Assembly: GCA_022790905.1 (NCBI GenBank)
Contig: JAAVYC010000191.1
Span: forward strand, 1 to 19,926
Source: Lachnospiraceae bacterium
GTDB taxonomy: Bacteria; Bacillota; Clostridia; Lachnospirales; Lachnospiraceae
Reading direction: 5' to 3'
DNA: 19,926 nt
Made by a program: the position numbers and the translations under genes
Shown here: positions 1-7,003 of the stretch, in pieces
Numbering within the stretch: the stretch's first letter is position 1
Layout: each line of letters opens with the position of its first letter
Notes under the pieces: model-generated
The model's input: the letters and a program-made list of their open reading frames with translations, nothing else
Database searches by the model: none
What the model was told of the DNA's origin: nothing

Positions 1-2185
1 AATCCACTGTCACCTCAAAATCGCGTCCCCCCTGCACAATCGCAGTCACCGTTCCCTCACCGAACTTTATATGTTTGACGCGATCTCCCTTTTCATATCC
101 AAGTGCACTAGGATCTTCCGGCGTTCCAAAAGATTTTCCCGCTTTTGACATCCCATAAGGTTTCGCCTGAAATATTTTTTTTGCCTTCTGATAGGTCTGT
201 TGTTTTGTATGCTCCTGTACTTTTTCTTTTCGCACGGCCCCCGTTAAAAGCTCTCCCGGAATCTCCTTTACAAACCGCGACACTTTATTAAACTGCGTCT
301 CACCGCGCACCATTCTCTGTCTTGCATAAGTAAGCGTCAAATCACATTTTGCCCTTGTAATTCCGACATAGGCAAGGCGGCGCTCTTCCTCCAATTCCGC
401 TACAGAATCATCCGATACAATACTCATATAACTCGGGAATAATCCGTCTTCCATTCCAGCCAGATATACCTGTGGAAACTCCAAGCCCTTTGCACTGTGG
501 AGGGTCATCAAGACAACATAATCCTGATTTTCGTCCAGTCCATCAATATCTGCCACAAGAGCGACTTCCTCTAAAAAACCACTGAGGCTTGCCGGCTCAC
601 CACTCTCTTCACACGCCTCTTCATAAGCAGCCGCTTTACTGATCAACTCGTCAATATTTTCAATCCGTGCCCGCGCCTCATCGCTATCTTCCGCCTCTAG
701 CTCCGATACATATCCAGTCTGTTCAATGACATCTTTTAACAACTCTGCAACCCCTAGTAATTCCACTTTCGAGCGCATAGATTGAATAAAGAGCACAAAC
801 GGCCTGATTTTTGCCGCAGCACGTCCCAACGTCGTAATCTCATCCGCCATCCGCAGCGCGTTATAAAAACTCAGATCCTGTGCATTGGCATATTCTTGCA
901 CCCTTGTCAAAGTTGTCGCGCCGATCCCACGTTTTGGCACATTGACAATACGCCGCACCGCCAGATCATCCATTGCATTGTCAATCGTCTTTAAATAACA
1001 AAGCAAATCCTTGATCTCTTTTCTGGCGTAAAAGTTCACGCCGCCGACAATTTTATATGGAATACTTCCAACAATAAATCGCTCCTCAAAAAGACGCGAC
1101 TGTGCATTGGTACGGTAAAGAATCGCACAATCTTTATATCTGTAAGAACCACTCGCTACTTTTTTTTGTATATCTCCCGCTATGTACTGTGCTTCTTCCT
1201 GCGCTGTCTCAAACTGTCCAAAATCAATCTTTTCTCCCTCTCCGTTATCCGTCCAGAGCACCTTTTCTTTCCTTCCTGCATTATTGCAGATGACATTGTT
1301 TGCCGCATCTAAAATCGTCTGCGTAGAACGGTAATTCTGTTCCAATTTTATAACTTTTGCATCGGGAAAATGCTTTTCAAAATTCAAAATATTGTAGATA
1401 TTAGCTCCGCGGAATTTATAAATCGACTGGTCGTCATCTCCGACTACACAGAGATTTTGATACTTCGATGCGAGCAGACGAATCAGTTCAAACTGCGCGG
1501 TATTCGTGTCCTGATACTCGTCCACCATAATATAGCGAAATCTCTCCTGGTAATAATCCAATATTTCCTCATCCGTTTTAAACAATTCTACTGTCTTCAT
1601 AATCAGATCATCGAAATCGAGTGCATTATTTTTCTTTAACGCTTCCTGATATTCCCGATATACTTCTACCTGCTTTTGTTTGTGATAGTCGCCTACCGCT
1701 AAAAGAGCGAATGCAGCCGGATCCGTCAGCTCATCTTTTGCAGATGAGATCGCATTTAAAAAAGAACGTTCTTTGTAGATTTTTGTGTCCACTTCAAGGC
1801 GTTTACAGATATCTTTCATCAAGGTCTTCTGATCATCCGCATCGTAGATTGTAAATTTATTATCATAACCTAATCTGTCAATATGGCGTCTTAAAATCCG
1901 GACACAAGTGGAATGAAACGTCGTCACCCAGATACTGTCTGAGCCGTGACCAACCTGCTCACTGATCCTTTCTTTCATCTCTCCTGCCGCTTTATTGGTA
2001 AACGTAATCGCCATAATATGATAAGGATTCACACCTTTTTCTTCTATTAAATAGGCTGTCCTGTGTGTCAGTACCCTGGTTTTACCAGAACCTGCTCCAG
2101 CCAGAATCAACAATGGCCCTTCTGTATGGAGAACAGCTTCTCTTTGCATTTCATTTAATGTCTCCCACATATTTTTTCCTTTCAT
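1..2185 (-). CDS. pcrA: ATP-dependent DNA helicase PcrA/UvrD (C-terminus cut by window edge)
   Basis: Superfamily 1A 3'-to-5' DNA helicase for nucleotide excision repair, replication restart and removal of recombinase filaments. Translating the minus strand from 2185 gives an open frame to the left edge (728 codons). Visible motifs in order: Walker A AGAGSGKT (residues 29-36), DEYQDT (motif II, about residue 222), GDDDQSIY (motif III, about 247), QNYRST (about 280), a motif V stretch TLHSAKGLEFPQVYLAG, and a motif VI stretch YVGITRAKCDLTLTYARQR (about 610). The last visible residues, FGEGTVTAIVQGGRDFEVTVD with its final residue at the edge, match the PcrA C-terminal domain, so probably only a few tens of residues are missing. 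The start at 2185 has a GGAG site 9 nt upstream; a downstream ATG at 2170 lacks one. PcrA is preferred over Rep or UvrD on C-terminal resemblance and the Gram-positive setting. Confidence 0.96.
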   Translation of the reverse strand, partial: MKGKNMWETLNEMQREAVLHTEGPLLILAGAGSGKTRVLTHRTAYLIEEKGVNPYHIMAITFTNKAAGEMKERISEQVGHGSDSIWVTTFHSTCVRILRRHIDRLGYDNKFTIYDADDQKTLMKDICKRLEVDTKIYKERSFLNAISSAKDELTDPAAFALLAVGDYHKQKQVEVYREYQEALKKNNALDFDDLIMKTVELFKTDEEILDYYQERFRYIMVDEYQDTNTAQFELIRLLASKYQNLCVVGDDDQSIYKFRGANIYNILNFEKHFPDAKVIKLEQNYRSTQTILDAANNVICNNAGRKEKVLWTDNGEGEKIDFGQFETAQEEAQYIAGDIQKKVASGSYRYKDCAILYRTNAQSRLFEERFIVGSIPYKIVGGVNFYARKEIKDLLCYLKTIDNAMDDLAVRRIVNVPKRGIGATTLTRVQEYANAQDLSFYNALRMADEITTLGRAAAKIRPFVLFIQSMRSKVELLGVAELLKDVIEQTGYVSELEAEDSDEARARIENIDELISKAAAYEEACEESGEPASLSGFLEEVALVADIDGLDENQDYVVLMTLHSAKGLEFPQVYLAGMEDGLFPSYMSIVSDDSVAELEEERRLAYVGITRAKCDLTLTYARQRMVRGETQFNKVSRFVKEIPGELLTGAVRKEKVQEHTKQQTYQKAKKIFQAKPYGMSKAGKSFGTPEDPSALGYEKGDRVKHIKFGEGTVTAIVQGGRDFEVTVD

Positions 2186-2205
2186 TTTTCTTTTCTCCTG
2201 GTTCA

Positions 2206-2234
2206 AGGCTAGCATTTTTCACTTTCAGTGTCAA
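2206..2234 (-). promoter_or_regulatory. Candidate pcrA promoter
   Basis: On the minus strand a perfect TTGACA (2229-2234) is followed after 17 bp by TAGCCT (2206-2211). The implied transcription start near 2199 would leave a leader of only about 14 nt, with the ribosome binding site at its very 5' end. The call is therefore tentative despite the good -35 box. Confidence 0.35.
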
Positions 2235-2305
2235 TGTGAGAAATAGAATTCTCTAAAAGGCCACATCTCCCCCTCTAAATTTGATATCTTTCATCCAAAA
2301 AATAG

Positions 2306-2334
2306 TTTACTTTAAAACTTTAGTATGCTAAACT
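2306..2334 (+). promoter_or_regulatory. Candidate promoter of the yerC-like gene
   Basis: TTTACT (2306-2311), 17 bp, TAAACT (2329-2334). Each box matches the sigma-A consensus at about four of six positions. The -10 box overlaps an inverted repeat at 2319-2332. A second possible -10, TATAAC at 2365-2370, has no recognisable -35. Confidence 0.4.
2319..2332. promoter_or_regulatory. TrpR-geometry inverted repeat, putative autoregulatory operator
   Basis: The sequence TTTAG-TATG-CTAAA is a perfect 5+4+5 inverted repeat. Its TTAG/CTAA half-sites are separated by 4 bp, the same spacing as the CTAG half-sites in the E. coli trp operator bound by TrpR. It lies over the candidate -10 box of a gene encoding a TrpR-superfamily protein. 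A further AGTTTA element at 2304-2309 matches the downstream arm in the opposite orientation. The operator role is inferred. Confidence 0.5.
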
Positions 2335-2397
2335 ATTAGATATCTGATGTAGTTCTCACATTAGTATAACAAAGGATTAGTAAAAGGAGATCGAGAT

Positions 2398-2697
2398 ATG
2401 AGTAAAAATGTCCATACAGATGCGGTCAATCATCTTTTTGATGCTGTTTTATCTTTAAAAAACAAAGAAGAATGTTATAAATTTTTTGAGGATGTCTGCA
2501 CCGTGAACGAATTGCTCTCTTTGTCACAGCGCTATGAAGTGGCACGAATGCTTCGCGCGCAAAAGACATATCTGGATATTGCAGAAAAAACCGGCGCTTC
2601 CACCGCCACAATCAGTCGAGTCAACCGTTCGCTAAATTATGGAAACGATGGCTATGATATGGTATTTGAAAGAATTTCTCTCGACGACGTAAATTAA
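2398..2697 (+). CDS. yerC: YerC/YecD family TrpR-like transcriptional regulator
   Basis: A 99-residue protein of the TrpR superfamily, YerC/YecD subfamily. These are small, mostly helical DNA-binding proteins found across Firmicutes, often near pcrA and ligase genes; the regulon and ligand are not established. The core runs from about residue 12 (LFDAVLSLKNKEECYKFFED) to 85. A helix-turn-helix lies around residues 55-77 (TYLDIAEKTGASTATISRV), and the conserved LLSLSQRYEVARML helix precedes it. Length is typical of the family. The start at 2398 has GGAG 8 nt upstream. The gene is transcribed alone, divergently from pcrA, and its promoter carries a TrpR-spaced inverted repeat, suggesting self-repression. 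The family call is secure; ligand and targets are unknown. Confidence 0.93.
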   Translation: MSKNVHTDAVNHLFDAVLSLKNKEECYKFFEDVCTVNELLSLSQRYEVARMLRAQKTYLDIAEKTGASTATISRVNRSLNYGNDGYDMVFERISLDDVN

Positions 2698-2738
2698 AAA
2701 GGATGTCCCAAAGTCATCAACTGACTTGAGGGACACCC
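2694..2738 (-). terminator. Intrinsic terminator at the end of the PHP-DUF1836 operon
   Basis: A long imperfect hairpin spans 2701-2738: GG-TGTCCC and AAGTCA arms pair with TGACTT and GGGACA-CC around a 5-nt loop. Read on the minus strand it is followed by TTTTTAATTT, so it mainly terminates transcription arriving from 2755. The hairpin is also transcribed from yerC (stop at 2697), but the plus-strand tail (AAATCTT) is poor in T. Confidence 0.8.
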
Positions 2739-2754
2739 AAATCTTACTCTCATG

Positions 2755-3414
2755 TTAGACTTTTCTACCTTCTGATTTTTCCGCTTTTTTCTTTCTGTTC
2801 TCGGACTCTTTTTTCTCTGGTATCGAATCGATGATTTTCTCAATCAACATTTTTTTAATGTAGACATCAAAACTCAACTCACAGATAAAAGCAAACTTCT
2901 GAAGAAATTCTCTCTCCTTTTCTGATAATTCCTCATGTTTCAAAAAAGTCTTTTGACTGATATTATATTTTCTTGCCAAATCCTTCAACAGATTCTTAGT
3001 CTCCTCATTTTCAAGACTGAATACTTCCTGATAAATCCCTGTCATATTCAAAGTATCTCCGGCGTCCTGGCCAAAATATTGATCGGTAATCGGATTTAAA
3101 ATCCTCTGAATATCTCCAATACTTAAAATATTTTTAAAATAATAAATAAAAATCAGACATAAAATATGTTCTTTGGAATATTTCTTTTTCTCCGGTGGTG
3201 GCAGCAGATTATTTTTTGCATAATTATTAATCATCGTCTTCGTTAATATTTTATCCTCTGGATGACGTTTAGAAGCCTCCAATTGAGAATCCATAAACGT
3301 TGTCACCTGATCCATATAGAGATCAATGTTCGGCAAATCTTCCGGTTTCACATAATCTATCTGATGCAGCGATTTAAGAATACTGCTTAAAAAATCTTTC
3401 ATGTTCATTGTCAT
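2755..3414 (-). CDS. DUF1836 domain-containing protein
   Basis: A 219-residue protein of the DUF1836 family, common in Clostridia and Bacilli and of unknown function. The N-terminal half holds the family signature: a short segment LTKTMINNYAKNNLLPPPEK (about residues 57-76), resembling a MerR-type winged-helix DNA-binding motif, followed by KYSKEHILCLIFIYYFKNIL. The middle contains an FGQDAG turn. The last 25 residues are highly charged (Lys/Glu/Arg-rich). The start at 3414 overlaps the stop codon of the upstream PHP gene in an ATGA arrangement, and an AGGTGA site lies 7 nt upstream, so the two genes are probably translationally coupled. A start three codons later is possible. The regulatory role suggested by the HTH-like segment is inference. 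Confidence 0.88.
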   Translation of the reverse strand: MTMNMKDFLSSILKSLHQIDYVKPEDLPNIDLYMDQVTTFMDSQLEASKRHPEDKILTKTMINNYAKNNLLPPPEKKKYSKEHILCLIFIYYFKNILSIGDIQRILNPITDQYFGQDAGDTLNMTGIYQEVFSLENEETKNLLKDLARKYNISQKTFLKHEELSEKEREFLQKFAFICELSFDVYIKKMLIEKIIDSIPEKKESENRKKKAEKSEGRKV

Positions 3415-4157
3415 AACAAGCTCACCTCAGAACTCTTTTGATGGATATAACAGTTTAAATATTCCTTTAGAATTTCGGGTCTTGCATTCGCCACAAGTTC
3501 TTCCGGAAAATCTATTTCTTCTAAAAGCTGCAAAGCATAATCATGAAATCCCACCCAGGCATCTACATGTGCATCGGAATTCACGATAATAGGAACCTGA
3601 TACTTTTTACACAATTCTAACATCTCATAATAAAACTCTCTTGGATCTCCACGAAAGCCTTTTGGTGACAGGGAAGCATTATTGACTTCTAAGAGAACGT
3701 GATACTCTTTTGCTCCAGGAACCAGCTCCTTATATTCCATTGGAAACCTTGCATCATCTGGATGGCTGATAATATTCACATAAGGATTTTTCATTGTATT
3801 CAGATATGCTTTGGTATTTCCCGCTTTATCATTCTTTTGATAACACACAGGATGAATACCTGCAATTCCGATGTCCATTTGCGTAAGCAGAGGTTCCGTC
3901 ATATCCACATGTCCGGCTTCATCCAAAATATTCAGCTCTACGCCATACAATACTGTCATTCCATCCTTCTCTCTTGGCATAACTTTTAGATTCAGAAAAT
4001 ACATTTCTGTACAGCTTCCATTGACCCTAGGCCCATGTTCGGTGATCGCAAACATTTCCAAATTCTTTTTCTGTGCCGCCTCAATCATCTCATTGATCGT
4101 GTTGTAAGCATGTCCGCTCGCAATCGTATGGGTGTGCATATCTATTACATCTCTCAT
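3411..4157 (-). CDS. PHP-domain phosphatase/phosphoesterase, YcdX type
   Basis: A 248-residue polymerase-and-histidinol-phosphatase (PHP) fold protein resembling E. coli YcdX, a trinuclear-metal phosphatase. The metal-binding motifs are all present: H8 and H10 in DMHTHT, E40-H41 in ITEHGP, E74 in GVELNI, H102 in GIHP, H132 in SHPDD, and D195/H197 in NSDAH. The length is standard and no signal peptide is seen, so it should be cytosolic. The physiological substrate is unknown for this family. The ribosome binding site is AGGAGAG just before 4157, and a good promoter lies at 4204-4232. The gene is followed with a 4-nt overlap by the DUF1836 gene, so the two form an operon. The catalytic family is firm; a small phosphorylated metabolite as substrate is inference. 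Confidence 0.93.
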   Translation of the reverse strand: MRDVIDMHTHTIASGHAYNTINEMIEAAQKKNLEMFAITEHGPRVNGSCTEMYFLNLKVMPREKDGMTVLYGVELNILDEAGHVDMTEPLLTQMDIGIAGIHPVCYQKNDKAGNTKAYLNTMKNPYVNIISHPDDARFPMEYKELVPGAKEYHVLLEVNNASLSPKGFRGDPREFYYEMLELCKKYQVPIIVNSDAHVDAWVGFHDYALQLLEEIDFPEELVANARPEILKEYLNCYIHQKSSEVSLL

Positions 4158-4203
4158 TTTTCTCTCCTATTCTCTCAGATCACATATCCCTCTTTTATGT
4201 TTT

Positions 4204-4232
4204 ATTGTAACACGATCTTTCCCACGATGCAA
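4204..4232 (-). promoter_or_regulatory. Promoter of the PHP-DUF1836 operon
   Basis: Minus strand: TTGCAT (4227-4232), 17 bp, TACAAT (4204-4209), with an extended -10 TG. It lies in the 89-nt gap after the lacI-type gene, so the PHP operon need not depend on read-through. Confidence 0.7.
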
Positions 4233-4246
4233 AAAATGATTTCCAA

Positions 4247-5332
4247 TTATATACAGGAATTTATTTTTCCCGTCGAACCGCGAACGATCAACCGCGGCTC
4301 ATATTCTACGCGAAGCCTCGGCGCTGATTTATGAGTTCCTTCCTTCATCAATTCTTTTTGATTACACAACATAGAAACAGCATGCGCCCCCTTTTCCACA
4401 ATGGAATGTTCAATCGTAGTAAGAGAAATCCCCAAAAGAGACGAGACCAGCGTATTGTCAAAACCACACACAGAAAAATCTTTTGGAATACGATACCCCT
4501 TTTTGAGCAATGCATCCATAATACCTATCGCAATAAAATCATTGGTGCCGACAAACACGGTGACGGCATCTTGCGGCATAGACTGAATGTATTCCATAGT
4601 AAGTCTATATCCTGTGCCATAATATTTGTTCTCATCCGAAGCGTACTCTTCTTTTTGGGAAGCAAAAATTTCAATGGACGCGGGATCTAGCCCATACTCT
4701 TTCCATGCTTCTCTCATCCCTTCCAGTCTGCGCAGACGCGGCACTTCCACAGCATTTAGCGGTGTCGTGACATATGCAATGTGCCTGTGCCCAAGTTCTA
4801 ACAGGTAATTAGCAAGCAAGTGTCCGGACTTCATACTGTCAAGTTCTAAAAGTTCCATTTTTAAATCGGGATTGTAGTCATTGATTAAAACCATCGGAAC
4901 CTGCTTATGAATTCTGTTGAGAAAAGTAATCGCTCTCGGTGCATAAGTATAAATCATTCCAAAATAACTGCAGTCCAATGCCATATGCAAATAGTATTCT
5001 TCCTGCTCTTTGACCCTATTTGTACAAGCTGTAAGAACATACAGTCCTCTTTTCTGCGCCTCCGCAGTAATCGACTGGATCAATGTCGTATAATATTGTG
5101 TCGAAAGCGATGGACAAAAAACCATAATGGTATTCTCTGAAGTGATAAGAGTTCTCTTTTTTCTCGGTTTATAGACGTATCCCATCTGATCTGCCGTCTG
5201 TTTTACCAATTGTATCGTCTCTTTTGAAAAATGCATATCTGTTCTTCCACTCAATATCATGGAAACAGCCGACTGGGATACAAAACATGCTTTCGCGATA
5301 TCTCTCGTCGTCGGTTTCTTTTTCTCCGACAT
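4247..5332 (-). CDS. LacI/GalR family transcriptional regulator
   Basis: A 361-residue sugar-responsive regulator. The N-terminal helix-turn-helix (about residues 8-27, TTRDIAKACFVSQSAVSMIL) is atypical: the usual AAGVS turn reads ACFVS and the recognition helix reads SQSAVSMIL. The hinge after GYVYKP is basic (RKKRT) rather than the usual N-x-x-A-x-x-L pattern. From residue 65 a periplasmic-binding-protein-like effector domain follows, including FVGTNDFIAIGIMDALLKKG and DFSVCGFDNT. AGGGGG precedes the start by 10 nt. It is divergent from araM-araB, and the region between them holds repeated palindromes, so it most likely controls that operon and itself. The inducer cannot be read from the sequence; a pentose, pentulose or polyol is a reasonable guess from the neighbours. 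Confidence 0.95.
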   Translation of the reverse strand: MSEKKKPTTRDIAKACFVSQSAVSMILSGRTDMHFSKETIQLVKQTADQMGYVYKPRKKRTLITSENTIMVFCPSLSTQYYTTLIQSITAEAQKRGLYVLTACTNRVKEQEEYYLHMALDCSYFGMIYTYAPRAITFLNRIHKQVPMVLINDYNPDLKMELLELDSMKSGHLLANYLLELGHRHIAYVTTPLNAVEVPRLRRLEGMREAWKEYGLDPASIEIFASQKEEYASDENKYYGTGYRLTMEYIQSMPQDAVTVFVGTNDFIAIGIMDALLKKGYRIPKDFSVCGFDNTLVSSLLGISLTTIEHSIVEKGAHAVSMLCNQKELMKEGTHKSAPRLRVEYEPRLIVRGSTGKINSCI

Positions 5333-5369
5333 ATCAAAATCGCCCCCTTACTATTCAAAAAATAAAATT

Positions 5370-5377
5370 TAATCAAA
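5370..5377. promoter_or_regulatory. Operator half-site (lacI leader)
   Basis: TAATCAAA, a perfect copy of the half-site of the palindromes at 5402 and 5487, lies in the transcribed leader of the lacI-type gene. Its implied dyad centre (5369) is 41 bp, about four helical turns, from the 5402-5418 palindrome. Confidence 0.4.
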
Positions 5378-5401
5378 CTTTGTCATGGATGCACAATTTT
5401 C

Positions 5402-5418
5402 TTTGATTAGTAATCAAA
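5402..5418. promoter_or_regulatory. Operator O1: perfect 17-bp palindrome
   Basis: TTTGATTA-G-TAATCAAA, a perfect 8-1-8 palindrome with an odd centre at 5410. The same core recurs at 5487-5501. It is the expected kind of site for the adjacent LacI-type protein, although the single central G differs from the even, CG-centred operators of many family members. It lies about 55 nt inside the predicted lacI transcript. Confidence 0.7.
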
Positions 5419-5464
5419 ATTCACGATTTAAAGCAAAATAATTGTTTTTTTTACTAATCATTTC

Positions 5465-5472
5465 TTTGATTA
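5465..5472. promoter_or_regulatory. Operator half-site between O1 and O2
   Basis: TTTGATTA, a perfect half-site. Its implied dyad centre (5473) is 21 bp from the centre of O2 and 63 bp from that of O1, two and six turns of 10.5 bp. It lies at the predicted transcription start of the lacI-type gene. Confidence 0.4.
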
Positions 5473-5501
5473 ATTATATAATAATTTTGATTAGTAATCA
5501 A
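5473..5501 (-). promoter_or_regulatory. Promoter of the lacI-type gene, with -35 inside O2
   Basis: Minus strand: TTGATT (5496-5501), 17 bp, a perfect TATAAT (5473-5478). The -35 box is part of palindrome O2, so a bound repressor would block it, which fits autoregulation. The leader to the start codon at 5332 would be about 134 nt. The palindromic ATTATATAAT also gives a TATAAT on the plus strand (5477-5482), a possible second araM promoter whose start would fall inside O2. Confidence 0.6.
5487..5501. promoter_or_regulatory. Operator O2: perfect 15-bp palindrome
   Basis: TTGATTA-G-TAATCAA centred at 5494, identical to the core of O1 and exactly 84 bp (eight turns of 10.5 bp) from it. It overlaps the -35 box of the lacI-type gene and lies just upstream of the -35 box of araM. 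Confidence 0.72.
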
Positions 5502-5516
5502 TCATTTTTGTGCATA

Positions 5517-5544
5517 TTGACCTTTGGATTTTTCTGCGTATAAT
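5517..5544 (+). promoter_or_regulatory. Promoter of the araM-araB operon
   Basis: TTGACC (5517-5522), 16 bp, a perfect TATAAT (5539-5544). The leader to the ATG at 5605 would be about 55 nt. O2 is centred about 57 bp upstream of the predicted start, so repression here would need looping to O1 or direct interference with polymerase rather than simple occlusion of the -10 box. Confidence 0.75.
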
Positions 5545-5604
5545 GCAAATTAACAACAAGCACAGCAATCAAATTTACACAAAATATAACAGGAGGAAAC
5601 GTAA

Positions 5605-6951
5605 ATGAATCAGTCCATTCAATTAGAGCAATATCTCGGAAAACCACTGGAATGTAACTGTGGCCATGAGCATAAGACGTTGCTGAAAAAAATTGATATT
5701 TCAAAAGGCGCGTTAGAAAGACTCCCAGCGCTCATCAAAGAATTGGGTTATCAGCACATTTTCGTTGTGTGCGATATCAATACTTGGAAAGCAGCCGGAG
5801 AAACCGTAGTGCAACTCTTGGACTCCAACAAAATCGACCACGAATATCTCACGATACAAGATGAGGAGCTCGTTCCAGATGAATGGGCAGTGGGAACCGT
5901 AATGACTGCATTTCCAAAACAGACAGATCTGATTCTAGCAGTTGGCTCGGGAACACTCAATGATCTCTGCAAATTCATAAGTTTTCAATTGGGGCTGGAT
6001 TATATCGTCTGCGCCACCGCTCCATCTATGGATGGATTTGCTTCGATCGGCGCAGCATTAATCACCGATCACGTAAAAACAACCTACGACGCTCACGTTC
6101 CAGTAGCGGTAATCGGCGATACCAATGTCCTTGCCCAGGCGCCAATGGACATGATCGTTGCAGGTCTCGGCGATATCCTCGGAAAATATACTTGTCTGCT
6201 CGACTGGAAAATGGCTCATCTTATCGAGGATGAATATTATTGTGAAAAAATTGCAGGCATGGTAAAGCAGGCAGTAACGATCGTGGCAGAACAGGGTCCT
6301 AAAATCAAAGACAGAGATCCGGATGCTGTACAGTCAATCACAGAAGCGTTGGTACTAACCGGAGTTGCCATGAGTTTTGTCGGCAATTCCCGCCCGGCAT
6401 CCGGTAGTGAACATCATCTGTCCCATTACTGGGAAATGCAGTTCCAGATGGAGGACAAAAAACCGATTCTGCACGGAATCAAAGTCGGCGTTGGATTGTT
6501 AACAGTAATCAACATGTATCAAAAACTGGCCAAAGAAACGCCTGATTTTTCCACATTAAAAAAGAATACTTTCGACGAAGCCGCATGGGAGGCAAAAGTA
6601 CGCGAATGTTACAAAGATGCCGCAGCCGGAATTATTGCCCTAGAAAAACAATGCGGAAAAAATAACATTGAAAACCGCAATAAACGGCTGGATCGCATAG
6701 AAAACGTATGGCAGGAAATGGTTTCTCTGATTCAGACAGAACTTCCTGTATTAGACGATTTAAGACAGATGATGATTGATCTGAACGAACCAGTAAATCC
6801 AAATCAACTGGGAATCTCTATGGAACAGGTAAAAGACGCTATTATTCTAGCAAAAGAAGTGCGAAACCGTTTTACAATCCTACAGATTTTATGGGATTTG
6901 AACTTACTCGAAAGTTATGCCAACGATATGGCAGCGTATTTTCAAAAATAG
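5605..6951 (+). CDS. araM: AraM-family sn-glycerol-1-phosphate dehydrogenase
   Basis: A 448-residue member of the iron-containing/dehydroquinate-synthase-like dehydrogenase fold, closest to AraM, an NAD(P)-dependent enzyme that reduces dihydroxyacetone phosphate to sn-glycerol-1-phosphate in B. subtilis. The nucleotide-binding motif GSGTLNDLCKF is at 114-124, and the APSMDGFAS signature at 139-147. Predicted metal ligands are D190 (AGLGDILGK), H271 (SEHHLSHYWE) and H290 (LHGIKVGVG). From memory it is about 50 residues longer than B. subtilis AraM. AGGAGG lies 8 nt before the start. It is followed after 52 nt by ribulokinase and is probably controlled by the divergent LacI-type protein. In this setting the true substrate could be a pentulose, polyol or sugar phosphate. 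The family is firm; the specificity is uncertain. Confidence 0.92.
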   Translation: MNQSIQLEQYLGKPLECNCGHEHKTLLKKIDISKGALERLPALIKELGYQHIFVVCDINTWKAAGETVVQLLDSNKIDHEYLTIQDEELVPDEWAVGTVMTAFPKQTDLILAVGSGTLNDLCKFISFQLGLDYIVCATAPSMDGFASIGAALITDHVKTTYDAHVPVAVIGDTNVLAQAPMDMIVAGLGDILGKYTCLLDWKMAHLIEDEYYCEKIAGMVKQAVTIVAEQGPKIKDRDPDAVQSITEALVLTGVAMSFVGNSRPASGSEHHLSHYWEMQFQMEDKKPILHGIKVGVGLLTVINMYQKLAKETPDFSTLKKNTFDEAAWEAKVRECYKDAAAGIIALEKQCGKNNIENRNKRLDRIENVWQEMVSLIQTELPVLDDLRQMMIDLNEPVNPNQLGISMEQVKDAIILAKEVRNRFTILQILWDLNLLESYANDMAAYFQK

Positions 6952-7003
6952 AACTTACACACCGACACAAGGTCGGGTGAAATATATAAAAAGGAGAAGA
7001 ATT

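Noticed and set aside
6959..6978. Small hairpin between araM and araB
   Set aside because: A bulged GGTCGG/CCGAC-type stem with no T run; it may affect mRNA stability but does not support a terminator.
6917..7003. Upstream in-frame ATG extending ribulokinase by 29 residues
   Set aside because: It lies inside araM, has no ribosome binding site, and the extension is unlike the family; the ATG at 7004 has GGAG at the right distance.
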